Positions 1 through 10,963 of a stretch of DNA of 64,000 bases are shown in pieces. The stretch's first letter is position 1; each line of letters starts with the position of its first letter. Source of the DNA: Rhynchopus sp. YZ270_cl-10 (lineage: Eukaryota > Euglenozoa > Diplonemea > Diplonemida > Diplonemidae); assembly GCA_964035575.1 (NCBI GenBank), contig OZ037846.1, positions 1,391,501 through 1,455,500 on the forward strand, given 5' to 3'. The translations under genes were made by a program, and so were the position numbers. Under the pieces are notes generated by a model. That model saw only the letters and a program-made list of their open reading frames with translations, did no database searches and had not been told where the DNA came from.

Positions 1-1
1 T

Positions 2-3000
2 ACTTATGAAGGGGATGTCACATATCTCGGACAGTTAGGGCTGCAGGGGCCGAAGCTGCAGGATGTGCTCATCGTGAAGGAGTCGCGGGTCACCTGCAGT
101 TCATTTTACGAAGAGCTGTCTGCCCTGCGCAACGTCAAGATCATCTTCATCTGCAACAGCTGTACACCGTATCTCCAACGACTTCGAGGCGAGCACGCAG
201 GACTCTTCAGCATCTGCCACCAATACGTCATGCGCGAACTCCCCTGCCTCACAAAATTCGAGCTCGTCTGCAACCATCTCCAAAGCGAACGCCAAACCAA
301 CAGCATCCAAAACCTCCAGGGTGCAGCACGCTTCATCGTTAAGGTCCACTATAGCAGCACAAAGCATACACGAACCTGTGGATACGGAATCTCCACTGTG
401 TTTGATTTGGTGCGCGCTGTGGGTCGTATTCACCGTGAAACTTCGTTGCGCGATGCGATTCGTAAAAAGGCCGTTAGTGAGGGTTTATCGAAGTCGCGAG
501 CAGCTACAGGGCAGACTGCGATTCTTGAAGCAAGGTTGATACAAGAAAGCTCGCTTGCAAAGGTGCAGGCGAAGACCACGGAGCGGGTCGCGGATATTCA
601 TGAAAAGGCAAAGCGGAATTTCAGTGAGCACGTTATCGGGCAAGACCTTCACAAAAAACGCTGTGACGCGACCGCAGCGGAATCCCATAAGCTCAACCGC
701 GTCATCCTCCAGGAGCAGCTTGCTGCAAAACCGTTTCTCGAGGCTGCGTCGACAGCGTTGCGTTCAATTGATAAATCTGCGTTGTCGGACCTCCGCTCGC
801 TTGTCAAGCCGCCACCCGATGTGATCGCAGTATGCATCTCTGTCATGATCATGACTGCCGACGGCCGCATCCCAAAGGAACGTACCTGGAGTGCTCTGAA
901 AAAGACGATACAAAGCCCTGCACAGTGGTTGCAACAGATCAGCTCATTGGATCTGAACAACCTCCCCCCTATGCAGACCGACTACGTCTCGAAGATGATC
1001 AACGAAAACAAACACCAATACCAGCCGAACAATCTGTTAATCCGTTCCCCCGCCTGCGCTGCGCTGTGCTCCTGGCTTATCAATGCCATTGCGTATCATG
1101 AATCCCGCGTAATCATTCGCCCTAAAGAAGAAGCCGCCCACGAACTAAAACAAACCCTAGAAGGATACAAACAGACTCTCACCAAAATGAAGGAAAAGTC
1201 GAAGGTGCTAAAGGTGGCGGTCGACCAGGCCTTTCAGGACCTTTCTGCGTCGGAAGATCAGTTTGACAAACACTCACTCAATGCGGAGCAAATCGAAGCC
1301 CGTCTCGGGTGCGCAAAGGCTCTAATGGATGCCCTAGGGGAGGATGATAAATGGAGCGACACCTTGCAGAAGGAGCAGGAGTGGGGGGTAGGCGATGTGC
1401 TGCTCTGCGCGGCTTTGGTGACGCACGGTGGAGGCCTTTCGGAAGAGGCGAGAGCGACGTTGGGTAGAGAATGGATCACTGCCTTGGAAGAGATGAACTT
1501 GCCACTTCTCCAACCGGTTCTGCCACTACTGCGACCAGCTGACGCAGCGCTCTGGACGATGGCGGGGCTGCCGCAAGATAATTTTATGCTTGGCTCTGCA
1601 ATGGCTGCCACCACCTCCGCTCGGCATGTTCTCATGATTGACCCTCAATCTCTTGGTTGGCAATGGTTAAATACATTGTATCCAGATGTGCTCGTGGCAT
1701 CCTATCAGTCAGAAGATTACCATGATGTGCTGTTAAAAGCACTGTCGGAAAGCGCTCCAGTAATCTTGACGGATGTGTCCGGACGGCTTCCGGTCTGTTA
1801 CGACGCATTGCTGGGAACGCCGTCGGTGGTCACGCGGAACCATACTGTGAAGATATCCCTGCGGGGAAGGAGGTTCACGGTGCGGGATTCATTCAAAATT
1901 TTTGCGATATCTCCACTCATAGCGACGAACCTGCCGATGGAGCTGTTGACGCATTTTAATGTTGTCAATTTTTCGGTTTCGGAGGATTTTATAAAGGACA
2001 CTCTTTTAACTGAAGTTATGAAGCACACTTCGCCAGAAGCCGAGGCAGCGTACACAGAGATGAGACACGAGGTGAACAGCAAGACCATCGAAATGCAGAC
2101 GTCTGAAGAATCACTACTGCAGACTCTTGCCGCAGCTGATGGAGAGCTGCTTGACAAACCCGAACTTCTCAATGCTCTAAAGGAATTGAAACAGAACACT
2201 ATCACCATTAACTCCGCGATTGGTAAGTCGAAAGACGCACTTCACGCATTGTCCCTAGAGCGCGCAGAATACGAATCGGTAGTGATGCGGCCGTTTTATT
2301 TGATTCTTCAGGCCCTTAAGCTCGAAGGTGTGTCGGCACGATATGTGTTCTCGATTGAATGGTTTAGGGTGCTGTTCGCGAGTTCGTTGGCAACTTTTTT
2401 GAAAAATGGTAAAATGGCAGTTTCATTGAATAGCTCCAATTTGCAGAACGAAGGTGGCGCAAAATTTGCCGATATCGGAGTCAAAACGACCGCAGATTTG
2501 TACCGCAATCTTATTATGTCCATCGAAAAATCGGATCTACCTGCCTTCGCTGCCTCTCTTTGCCTTCACATATTAAACGCAGAACAGCCTCAACGGGTGT
2601 CCGAACGGTTATTAGATGTCTTCATGAATGGGCCTACTTTGTTAGAAACTGGGCCTTTTTTTGAAAACGGTCCTATATGGTTGAGTGAGTCGCAGTGGAG
2701 AAAATGTCTGGCTTTGGAGGAAACCTGTGGTGATGACTTTGCTGGGTTGACGCATGATATACGGTGTCACGACCGATGGGCAGAATGGGTTCACATCTCG
2801 AAGGCGGAATGCGAAGCGTTTCCTGGAGAATGGCAGCGTCTCTCTCTGTTTCAGGGCCTTCTGCTCATAAAATGCCTCCGCCCGGACCGGCTCTGCGCCG
2901 CAGTCGAAACCTTCGTCCGCGGGGAGCTAGGAAAACCCTTCGTCACCGCCCCAGTCGTCCACATCCCCGATATTTTAGAAGGCCCCATGCACGTTCCCTG

Positions 3001-4675
3001 CATTCTCATCTGGACACACTATCAGATAGACCTATTGGCTGCGACCGAAGCATATTGCAAAAGACTCAAAAAGAGTGTATATAAAATGAGGGGCTGCGAA
3101 CCCGATGCGGAGGAGCTGCTGGCGAAGGCGTTTGGGCGTGGGGGGAGTGTTATTGTATGGGATGTGCAGGCAGCCTCGGGGCTGTTGTTGAGCTTGGTGA
3201 CGTTGTTGCGGACTGAGAGGCCGCATGATTCTTTTTTGTTCATTTGCGCGGCGGAGGCAACGGAGGTGGAGACGATCCCTCTGTCGTACCTTAGGGTCTG
3301 CAGGAAGATCTGCGCATCTTCCTGCAGCATGCAGTCCACCCTCCAGCAGTCCTGGTGCGAAACAAACCTGCAGGCTCCAACTACAACCCGACCAGAGTAC
3401 AAATCGCTTCTCTTCCGTGTCGTCTTTTTGCATACGGTGTTGCAAACACGAAACCTATCATATCCCTGCGGGTTTCAAGACGCACCTCACATATTTGGCA
3501 GCAGAGAGCTCGCGACCTCGCATTTTGTCCTCGATTATTGGATGGAAGACTGCAGTGAAGTTCCATGGGAGGCGTTGAAGACGATGATTAGTTCGTATAT
3601 ATATGGTGGGGTGGTGTCTTCGAAAATGGATTTGTCGGTATTGCAGCATATGACCCAAGAGGTTATGTCTAAGAAGAGGGCGACGCAGACGGATTTCACA
3701 GGGATAAGTGTACTGCCGTCGCAGTCGCTTGAGAGCATCGCGCTGTCGATAGATACGTTGCAGTGGACTGCTGCAGATGAAGTAGCCTTGACAGGGTTGT
3801 GTCCTGATGCATTGTCGTTGGACGCCCCGCAGATTGATCTGTGCGGGGCTGTGAGGTTGTTTTTACAGCCAGAAGGGGGTGCGGAAGTGCCGACGGCGGA
3901 TGTGACCCCACATAATCTCCGGCAAGAGCTTCCAACGGAGTTTGAGTTGTCAGGTAGGCCGCACCTCCGGACCACCCCGATGCACGAATTCTTCAATGCA
4001 GAGCTGACGCATTTTAATACCCTCGCGAGGGTCGCTTGGCGTGCGATATTAAATATTGCTTCTTATCCAGAAGTCAGCGCAGCGCTGCAAAAACGGAGTG
4101 TTCCGAGCGAATGGGTGGCAGCAGGGTTCGAAACGAACCTTCCCTTAGGTGCGTGGGTAAGGAATCTGTCAGAACGGAAGGCCTTCCTGAAGCAGTGGGA
4201 AGAGCGTCGTGTTCCCCCGGTTGTCACCCTGGTGAACCTGCTGTTTCGGCCGAAGCGCTTTTTTTTTTGTGTGCTCGCGGACAACCAGGCACCCGAGCTG
4301 ATCGACTACTCGCTGTTGCAGTGCTCCGTCGTCAATAAGACTCCCGACAAAATTGATATTGCGGCGCGGGTAGGTGTGTACGTCTGGGGGTTCAACCTGG
4401 TGCTCTGCAGGTGGAACCCAGAGTCCTGTTTAGTAGACGCGTGTTTCCCAGACCAACCGGTGTCGGAACTTCCAGTTCTCATGTTGCGTGTGGCTTCAGA
4501 TACCGAAGCGAAGCCCACGACGCCACTCTGGAACTGCACAGTGTTTGCGACAGGGCTGCGCAAAGGAATTGTCGTGACGTTGCCTCTGCCAGCAGCACCC
4601 CCACCGGTGACAAAAGACTGGACCACAGCTGGGGCCTCGGGGGTTCTTGAGAAGCCACCTAGCATTGAAATTTAG
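2..4675 (+). CDS. Dynein heavy chain, C-terminal motor part (5' end outside window)
   Basis: The reading frame is open from base 2, so the gene begins left of the window; about 1557 residues are visible. Dynein heavy chain is the AAA+ motor that walks on microtubules. The visible order fits the end of AAA4, the stalk coiled coil (AAEELKQTLEGYKQTL-type heptads on the return strand), the microtubule-binding tip (PPPDVIAVCISVMI, then CAALCSWLINAIAYHE), AAA5 (GLPQDNF followed by LMIDPQSLGWQWL, matching the family's GLPnDn...LMIDPQ), AAA6 and the C-terminal domain with VYVWGFNLVLCRW and LPVLMLRV. The stop lies at 4673-4675. The family call is firm. Cytoplasmic, axonemal or intraflagellar class cannot be set without the N-terminal tail. 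The sequence is divergent; no intron is evident in this part. Confidence 0.93.
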   Translation, partial: TYEGDVTYLGQLGLQGPKLQDVLIVKESRVTCSSFYEELSALRNVKIIFICNSCTPYLQRLRGEHAGLFSICHQYVMRELPCLTKFELVCNHLQSERQTNSIQNLQGAARFIVKVHYSSTKHTRTCGYGISTVFDLVRAVGRIHRETSLRDAIRKKAVSEGLSKSRAATGQTAILEARLIQESSLAKVQAKTTERVADIHEKAKRNFSEHVIGQDLHKKRCDATAAESHKLNRVILQEQLAAKPFLEAASTALRSIDKSALSDLRSLVKPPPDVIAVCISVMIMTADGRIPKERTWSALKKTIQSPAQWLQQISSLDLNNLPPMQTDYVSKMINENKHQYQPNNLLIRSPACAALCSWLINAIAYHESRVIIRPKEEAAHELKQTLEGYKQTLTKMKEKSKVLKVAVDQAFQDLSASEDQFDKHSLNAEQIEARLGCAKALMDALGEDDKWSDTLQKEQEWGVGDVLLCAALVTHGGGLSEEARATLGREWITALEEMNLPLLQPVLPLLRPADAALWTMAGLPQDNFMLGSAMAATTSARHVLMIDPQSLGWQWLNTLYPDVLVASYQSEDYHDVLLKALSESAPVILTDVSGRLPVCYDALLGTPSVVTRNHTVKISLRGRRFTVRDSFKIFAISPLIATNLPMELLTHFNVVNFSVSEDFIKDTLLTEVMKHTSPEAEAAYTEMRHEVNSKTIEMQTSEESLLQTLAAADGELLDKPELLNALKELKQNTITINSAIGKSKDALHALSLERAEYESVVMRPFYLILQALKLEGVSARYVFSIEWFRVLFASSLATFLKNGKMAVSLNSSNLQNEGGAKFADIGVKTTADLYRNLIMSIEKSDLPAFAASLCLHILNAEQPQRVSERLLDVFMNGPTLLETGPFFENGPIWLSESQWRKCLALEETCGDDFAGLTHDIRCHDRWAEWVHISKAECEAFPGEWQRLSLFQGLLLIKCLRPDRLCAAVETFVRGELGKPFVTAPVVHIPDILEGPMHVPCILIWTHYQIDLLAATEAYCKRLKKSVYKMRGCEPDAEELLAKAFGRGGSVIVWDVQAASGLLLSLVTLLRTERPHDSFLFICAAEATEVETIPLSYLRVCRKICASSCSMQSTLQQSWCETNLQAPTTTRPEYKSLLFRVVFLHTVLQTRNLSYPCGFQDAPHIFGSRELATSHFVLDYWMEDCSEVPWEALKTMISSYIYGGVVSSKMDLSVLQHMTQEVMSKKRATQTDFTGISVLPSQSLESIALSIDTLQWTAADEVALTGLCPDALSLDAPQIDLCGAVRLFLQPEGGAEVPTADVTPHNLRQELPTEFELSGRPHLRTTPMHEFFNAELTHFNTLARVAWRAILNIASYPEVSAALQKRSVPSEWVAAGFETNLPLGAWVRNLSERKAFLKQWEERRVPPVVTLVNLLFRPKRFFFCVLADNQAPELIDYSLLQCSVVNKTPDKIDIAARVGVYVWGFNLVLCRWNPESCLVDACFPDQPVSELPVLMLRVASDTEAKPTTPLWNCTVFATGLRKGIVVTLPLPAAPPPVTKDWTTAGASGVLEKPPSIEI

Positions 4676-5573
4676 CGGGGGGGGGAAATCCTTTTTTCTG
4701 AACGGATTTTTCGAGAATGCACAAAAAAAACATTCCTGTTTTTTTTTTCTCTCTTTTTTGGTACATTGTCATGGCAGTGCAGTGGCTTTGTACTTCAAAA
4801 AGTTTCATTTTTTTTGTGGGTTTGTTAAGAGCACGCTTGTCTAAAAGGTGTATGCACACGAGGCATAGCCAGCGTTTCAACTTATTTTTACGCACACTAC
4901 TTTGTGAGCGGAAAGTGTCACGTCGTTCACTCACCCAACCGTGCTCCGCAACACCACCCAACAGGTGATTTTTAGTGTGTGTGGAAGCGTCAACGCATCA
5001 AACAACTACAAGAAGGGGGGTGAGGGAACGACAAAGTGACACTTTCTCCCTTTTTTTTTTTTTTTTTTTTTTTCGCTAGTGTTTTGGCTAGTGTAGATCG
5101 AACTCCTTGGTCCACTGCTTTCTTCACGCTGTTCTCTTTGCGTTCCCATTAACCCCCCACCTTGCTGCCTTCGCCGGAATTAAGTTAAGCACATCTTCTT
5201 TTTTTTCAAAATCATTTTATCTCTGTGGATTCTCTCCTCCCCCCTCAAGTAAACCGTTTTTGTGACCCTCCCCGCTCTGCTCTGTTTAGACAGTCGTGTA
5301 TTGTTGTTCAATGTTCGTCTGTTTTGCAAGGAAGAGAAGAGACTCTCAAAATCTCTCTGTTTCTCAAGAGTTTTATGGTCTCAATCCTACTCCCCATTAC
5401 CCCATTACCTACAGAAAAATCCCCCCCTTTCCCCCTTGCCTCCCTCCCCTCTCCACTTTAGCGCTTTCACAAGCTCTAAATAACCCACTTTTAATTCATC
5501 TTCCCTTTCGCTTCAATCCCCCCCCTCCCTTCCCCGTCCCCTTCCCCTCCTCTTGGGGAAAACAAAGAGAAAA
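4676..5573. other. Intergenic, homopolymer- and pyrimidine-rich
   Basis: No coding signal. It holds a repeat shared with intron 1 of the EF-hand gene (4887-5032), a poly-T run near 5049-5073 and a C/T-rich stretch before the cyclase start. In a trans-splicing organism the pyrimidine tract upstream of 5574 could serve splice-leader addition; this is inference. Confidence 0.6.
4887..5032 (+). repeat. Dispersed repeat shared with EF-hand intron 1
   Basis: The segment from TTTTACGCACACTACTTTG to the TGAGGGAACGA end reappears at 61673-61791, about 57 kb away. The copies share GTGTGTGGAAGCGTCAACGC and the run ACAACTACAAGAA. The other copy is inside an intron, so this is a mobile or copied non-coding module and not part of the dynein gene. 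Confidence 0.75.
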
Positions 5574-7697
5574 ATGCCTTTGTTTGGAATGCCTAAATTC
5601 TATCAAAATGCGATGTCCCTTGATGGTACTGTTGGGGCACATGAGAGGGACCGGCGTAGTCTGTTCTTCTGTGTGAACGCTGCAGCGCTGTGCCTGGCAG
5701 CAGGGTTCGCGGTGACAGATTTGGCGCATTTGAGGGTCCCTTTAGTCGCGTTTGCGGTGCTGCTTGTTGTGCTTACTGCGGGGGCAACGATTCTGGCGAT
5801 GCTGTGCAGGTTGCACATCTCGACTGCGAACGTCGTGGGGGTGGCGTACGTTTTTTCATTTGCCGTCATGCTGTCTGACCTCGAAATGCGTACGAAGGGG
5901 GACTCCTACTCTGCTATGTGGGTTCTCATCGTCGATGTGCTTCTTGCCATGCAGGTGCCCACACGGCACACCATAGGGGTAGTTGCCGTGGCGATTGCGT
6001 GGATTGTGTTGATGGGGCTAGAGGAAAGCTTTCGTTTTGGTATCCTAGATCTGCCCGGGTTGGCGCCGCAGGAGGGTGAGCATGGGAGAAGGGAGTTGTT
6101 TATGAAGAAGGCGGATTGCGTGAACGTACCGTGTGCGACTGGGGGCGTGGAGGTGCCGCTAGTCCTCGAGGTGTTCGTGTTAGATTTTTTAGCAACCAGG
6201 TGGTTCGCGAGTAGTGTCATGAAGGAGCAGGTGGCAATGCAGAGCACGATGCGCACCGTGCAGGAGATTGCCTCGCTGCTTGCGGGGTACGACGTGGAGG
6301 GTGTCGGGCGGCTGCTTGCGATGAGAGGCGCGGAGCTGCCGGAGGAGATGCACGGCACCCTGCAGACGCTGGAGGCAAACCTGCGCCGCTACCGGCCCTA
6401 CCTCCCGGCTGCGCTCTTTGAGGATGCTGAGATGGACGGAGGCGACGTGCAGCACACCACAGTACCACCGCCAGGGCTCACGACAGGGAGTGCCGCAATA
6501 GTGTTCACAGACATCCGTGCGTCGACGTCGATCTGGGAATGTTCCCCCGACGCCATGCATGCCTCCCTTAAGATCTACAACGCTGTGATGCGTGATGTGA
6601 TGCAGGAGTTCGGTGGATACGAAGTGAAGGCCATTGGCGACGCCTTCATGGCCGCCTTCGCCGCCACAGCGGACAGCGTCAACTTCGCATTCCGGGTTCA
6701 CGAACGGCTGCTCACAGCAGACTGGCCGGCCGCACTTCTTGAGGACGCACCGATCTGCGCACCGCAAGGAGACATTTGGGGTGGGCTCACTGTGCGCATT
6801 GGAGTCAACTCTGGGGCCATCACTCTTGAGCAGAACCCTTTGACGGGACGCACCGACTATTTTGGCAACACTGTGAACATTGCATCGCGCCTGGAGCGAA
6901 TCTGCATACCTGGCGCTGTCGCCTTGCCCGCAGATCTGTGGCAGGAACATGGTGTTGGGTGCGACGGTGTTACAGGTCAGGGCGAGGCGCGCGAGCTGAA
7001 GGGAGTGTCGGAGAAGGTTGTGGTGGTGTTCGCGTGGCCAGCATCGCTGAGGATGAGGAGGGTGTCCCCTCTGCAGGACTCCTGCGAATGCGATGTGTCT
7101 GTTGACGGGCGCGCGCTTGATCTAGAATCGATGTCGACCCTCTCGAGTGTCGACAACCCCAGCATCGTGCCGAACTGCTTCTCCAACGGTGCACTGCTCT
7201 CCCGCCGCATCCACGGCACCCTCGGAGTTGCCGAGATCGCTGTAGGTGATGAAGCCGACTACGAAGCAATGGAGTCCATGAATATGGGTCTAGGGTACCT
7301 CGTGGTCGCGTTGAACCAGAGTGGTGGGAGCCTTGTGACGGTGCTTGCGAATTGTGTTTGTCTCGGGTGGAACGTCACGACGGCGACACCGGCACATATG
7401 GAGAGTGCGATCCGCTTTGCGCAGCGCATCCGGCGTGCTGCGATCAACGGTGCAGGCCTTGTAAGCGGCCCGATGCACCACGGCGATGTAGGTGCACGTA
7501 GACAACGCTTCGTGACCGTCATGGGCGCAACAGTACGCCGCTCCTGGACCCTCTGCGAGCTTGCAGTGCGTGACGGCATGTGTCTCTACGAGCCACCAGA
7601 AGGCACCGACATCCCTCAGACACTATCCCGCATCCTCGCCAGGTACGCACCAGGCATCCATCGGGTGCTTGAGGCGTACAACAGTAGTGTCTTTTAG
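5574..7697 (+). CDS. Membrane class III adenylate/guanylate cyclase with degenerate second cyclase domain
   Basis: The first ATG in frame is 5574, giving 707 residues. Five hydrophobic segments occupy roughly residues 35-155, followed by a linker (about 225-280) rich in Leu/Met. The catalytic domain spans about 305-500: VFTDIRAST with metal-binding Asp313, EVKAIGDAFMAAF with Asp356, RIGVNSG, and TDYFGNTVNIASRLE, the typical class III core, which converts ATP (or GTP) to a cyclic nucleotide. A second, weaker module follows at about 545-700 (GLVSGPMHHGDVGARRQRF, then VMGATVRRSW). It has the late part of a cyclase fold but no clear first metal Asp, so it is probably catalytically dead. Substrate choice cannot be told from the sequence. 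An upstream TTG-started extension is not used as the start. Confidence 0.92.
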   Translation: MPLFGMPKFYQNAMSLDGTVGAHERDRRSLFFCVNAAALCLAAGFAVTDLAHLRVPLVAFAVLLVVLTAGATILAMLCRLHISTANVVGVAYVFSFAVMLSDLEMRTKGDSYSAMWVLIVDVLLAMQVPTRHTIGVVAVAIAWIVLMGLEESFRFGILDLPGLAPQEGEHGRRELFMKKADCVNVPCATGGVEVPLVLEVFVLDFLATRWFASSVMKEQVAMQSTMRTVQEIASLLAGYDVEGVGRLLAMRGAELPEEMHGTLQTLEANLRRYRPYLPAALFEDAEMDGGDVQHTTVPPPGLTTGSAAIVFTDIRASTSIWECSPDAMHASLKIYNAVMRDVMQEFGGYEVKAIGDAFMAAFAATADSVNFAFRVHERLLTADWPAALLEDAPICAPQGDIWGGLTVRIGVNSGAITLEQNPLTGRTDYFGNTVNIASRLERICIPGAVALPADLWQEHGVGCDGVTGQGEARELKGVSEKVVVVFAWPASLRMRRVSPLQDSCECDVSVDGRALDLESMSTLSSVDNPSIVPNCFSNGALLSRRIHGTLGVAEIAVGDEADYEAMESMNMGLGYLVVALNQSGGSLVTVLANCVCLGWNVTTATPAHMESAIRFAQRIRRAAINGAGLVSGPMHHGDVGARRQRFVTVMGATVRRSWTLCELAVRDGMCLYEPPEGTDIPQTLSRILARYAPGIHRVLEAYNSSVF

Positions 7698-9317
7698 TAC
7701 GGCTTCTGCCAACTTTTGAGTGCTTTTGAGTCCTTTTTTTTTTTCGGTGACATGACACTTGTGACATATCGTAGGAAATCTTTTAGTATGCGCGAAGACG
7801 ATTCTTGTGCTCCTCATTCTCCCCACACTATATCAATACAACAGGTTAGACCGTTTGGTCTGGGAGGGTTTGGGGTTTCTTCTTTCTCTCAGTTCAATCT
7901 TGAACAATTTCGAGAGGAGTTTTATTTATTTTTCAAAAAAAAAGTGTGATCTGGGGTGAGGAAGCGTTCCAACTTTTCAACCTCTTCCCCAACTTACCTT
8001 TCACGCCTTTTTTACCCTCCCCCGTTTTAGAATCAACAGAGAGTGTACGTTAAGATTTTGGAGTGAAGTGATTGTCGACACAACAAAAAAAGAAAATATA
8101 GCACACTCTAGGGTGTACACTGATGCAACAAGAAGAAGAGAATGTGTGGAAAGCAGTGTGGAATATCCTCACTCCGCAACTGCCGGGCTTAAGGCAATTA
8201 TTCGGGCGGGAAATGGAAAAAAATAACTACCTTTTTTTTTAAGTAAGAGAAAACCGAATGGAGTGGGAACGCTAGTGAGAGCGCAGCGGAAACGATAGTG
8301 GGAACGCAACGAGCTTTTTTCATAATGTTTTATTCTTCCCCACAAAATATCACGCGCAGAGAAACACTCGTTTTTCACACAGCGCGTCCGTTTGTTTGTT
8401 TTTCTCAAACGACACCTTTTTTCAAAATTTTTTGTTTTCCCCGGTATCACATATGATACTGATTTCCATGGATACACATGAAAAGGAGTTCCGTGCTATT
8501 CACAGAACTCGATAGGCGATTGAGCTTATCTAACAACAACCAAAACAAAAGAAAGTACAAAGAAGAGAATAAAAAATGCAGGAAAAATAGACAAAGAGAA
8601 AAACAAAGAGATTTTGACAAAGTGAACAATAAAATTTTGTATTTCAAGTCAACTTCATTTTGTTCGTTACTACTGTATAATGCCCCCTGCCAGCTTCCGC
8701 TGTAAGGGGTTGCTCCCGCAGGTCTACTGCTTCGTAGGAGTACTCCTGTGCATGGACGAAGGACGTCCGTTCCTTTCACCCGAGATTCCCTCTCTGTGCA
8801 CCACCCCCACTTTGTTTTTTTTTTTTGTGTCACCACGCCCCATTTGATTAAAAAAGCGCCCCCCCACATCCACTTGTTCCACTGTGCCTACCTATACCGT
8901 CGTCATCCCCATTTTGCTCCACCCCACCTCCATCTTCCCTTCTTTGTGAGTCTTTGTCTTCTGCAGACACATGCAGGCTTCTCATGCGGACGGCGTCAGC
9001 CTGAGAAGCAACAGCCCCAGCTGTGACATTCTTGTCAGCTACGACACGCCGCCAGCTGCCCCCACCCTCCCAATCCCGGTACAGTACCACCTGAACAAGA
9101 ATTGTACTAAATGTATGAACCCAATAAATCGGAAGAGTTTAATGCACCGTTTTAAAACACACCCTGCGCTAAACCGTGCCAACACTGCCCGCACCTAACA
9201 GATTCTGTTACACCCACCCACCCCCTAATTTACACAAAAAAGGGCGTTTCGCCAAGACCAAACTTTTTTTTATATTTCATTTTCCACAAAAATTTCTTAA
9301 CTAAAAAAAAACACAAC
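7698..9317. other. Intergenic with dispersed repeat and a possible small coding patch
   Basis: Contains a hairpin motif (8097-8121) and a long dispersed repeat (8241-8605). From about 8967 to 9090, after a pyrimidine-rich TTCTGCAG, the frame beginning at the ATG at 8971 has strong third-position G/C (VSLRSNSPSCDILVSYDT). This could be an exon of an unrecognised small gene; I see no partner exon, so it is not called as a gene. Confidence 0.45.
8241..8605 (+). repeat. Dispersed repeat R0, copy 1
   Basis: From AAGTAAGAGAAAACCGAATG to AAATGCAGGAAAAATAGAC this matches 17016-17409 at high identity. A more diverged copy of its middle lies near 32990-33070 (GAGCTTTTCTTGGAACTGTTTTATTC). It contains GGATACACATGAAAAGGAG and no long ORF. 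Copy 2 carries an inserted TIR element, which shows where copy 1 is intact. Confidence 0.8.
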
Positions 9318-10632
9318 ATGCCGGAGTTCACACAGCTCCCTTGGTGCAAGGCTGTGGTTTTTATTGCTATTGCTGCAGCAGGCATTTTAGCGCTGTCGCA
9401 CACGACGTTACGAGGACGTACACGAGGCGGGGACAGCACGGTGCTCGGTTCTGTCATGGAAATGGACACGGTAGGGGGTATTGCGAAGGCCAGCGTCGGA
9501 GGTGGGGCAGCGCTGCGGAACAAGCACAGCACCACCCGTGGCTCCAGGGCGCACCGTGCTCACATGCACAACACTGCAGACGGCAGCCAGGTAGACATCC
9601 TGGAAGAGGACGACATCGTTGCGTCGGACTCAGCGTCAGGGTCAGGATACGAATGGGTATATGAATACCGCTCGGAGACGGTCACCTTGACTGGTATGTT
9701 GAATAGTGTGTTTTTTTTGGTACAAATAGTAAAACCTTTCTTTTGTTTAGTTGGTACGCTACCCACGTCACACGCGGGGGTTTTTTTTCTACCCCCCAAA
9801 ACGTCCAGAAAAGGATGCCAAAAGGGGAAAAAACCTTTAGCCTGAAGTACAGAAATGAGGTGAGTGCACAATAATAGGGAAAGGGAATAAACTACAAGTC
9901 TCAGATGTTTTAATCATTTCCACAAAGTATTTGTCCTCATAATAAAAAAACCCGAGTCACTTACTTCGCACAAGGAGTTGTTCCCTTGTGTTCCAATTAT
10001 ACCCGTTTCGTTGACTGACGAGCGGTAGCGGGAGTAGGACATCTCAACGTCGACCGCGAATGGAAGTAAGCTGGGCGGAGGGTGGGCGTGGCGTGGATAT
10101 ATTCTGTTGCGACACGTGATTTTTCCAAGTTTTCAAAAAAAAAAAAAAAACTCCCCTTTTTTTGTGTTGCAGACTACGAGACAATGACAGTCGAGATGGA
10201 CGCACGCTACACCACACGCGGGTGCCGGTGTGCAGTCTCCTGGGCCTACAAAGGCGAGGACTGCGAGACGCAGTGCTGTGACTTTGGCGACGAGAAAGGT
10301 GCTTGGTGTGCGATCGAAGACCCTATAGAGTGCCGTGCCACGAAGGGTTCTCCACAGGTACGTACATATGGCTTGTGTGTTTGATGTTCTTTTTTAAAAC
10401 TATTCACTCATATCGTAAGCCTATCTTAAAAACTTTGTGTAAACGTACACCACAAAAAACACAGAACTGGGGGTACTGCTCTGAGCCTGGTGCGGACCCC
10501 GATGCCCTTCTTGGCGACTCAGCCCTCGATCACCACGTTAAGGAACCCAAGAAGGTCACTGTACAACAGGTCGATACACTAAGTGTTGCAGAGGGTTCAG
10601 ACAGCGCCCTTCGATCGACAGAACGAAAGTGA
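9318..10632 (+). CDS. Three-exon, membrane-anchored Cys-rich protein (fibronectin II-like module)
   Basis: Exons 9318-9693, 10173-10357 and 10465-10632 join in frame to 242 residues. Intron 1 (479 nt) has donor GTATGTT and acceptor GTTGCAG, phase 1; intron 2 (107 nt) has GTACGTA and AACACAG, phase 0. Residues 10-30 form one hydrophobic segment with no following charged cluster, so a signal anchor or signal peptide. A Ser/Gly/Arg-rich stretch follows, then a compact Cys module across exons 2 and 3: CRCAVSWAYKGEDCETQCC, a Trp-Cys pair, and NWGYC. The Tyr-x-Gly...Trp-Cys...Trp-x-Tyr-Cys spacing resembles fibronectin type II, but this is only a resemblance. Likely secreted or surface facing. Confidence 0.82.
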
Positions 10633-10860
10633 TACCCCGCATTTACCCCGTTTGTTTTTCATCTTCTTTTCATCCCATCAGCAGAGACGGCAAAAAAGGT
10701 ACCCAAGCCATGTTTCCCTGCCCATGAAGAACATTGTCGTGCTTTTTAAAAGGTCATTTTGTGTTTTGCCATTAGAATTTAAGCTTGCTGTTTCTGACCC
10801 CGCTATTTACCCCTCACAACCCCTCAATGAAGTGGATTTTTCTCTTTCTTTAACAAAGCA

Positions 10861-10963
10861 CAGTTGGATAAGAAACTTGGCGACCAAATAATATTGGCGG
10901 ATTTTTGGGGGTTTTCTTGTAATTGGCGACTTTTTTTGGTCGCCAATATTATTTGTCCAACTG
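10861..10963. mobile_element. Small snap-back element (MITE-like)
   Basis: Ends CAGTTGGA...TCCAACTG, with inner arms AATAATATTGGCG and CGCCAATATTATT. The unit is 103 bp, palindromic and non-coding. No convincing target-site duplication is visible. Confidence 0.6.

Noticed and set aside
5553-5573. Longer start of the cyclase at a TTG, and like extensions of the HEAT and LRR genes from GTG or TTG codons
   Set aside because: A nuclear eukaryotic gene should start at ATG; the first in-frame ATG was used each time.
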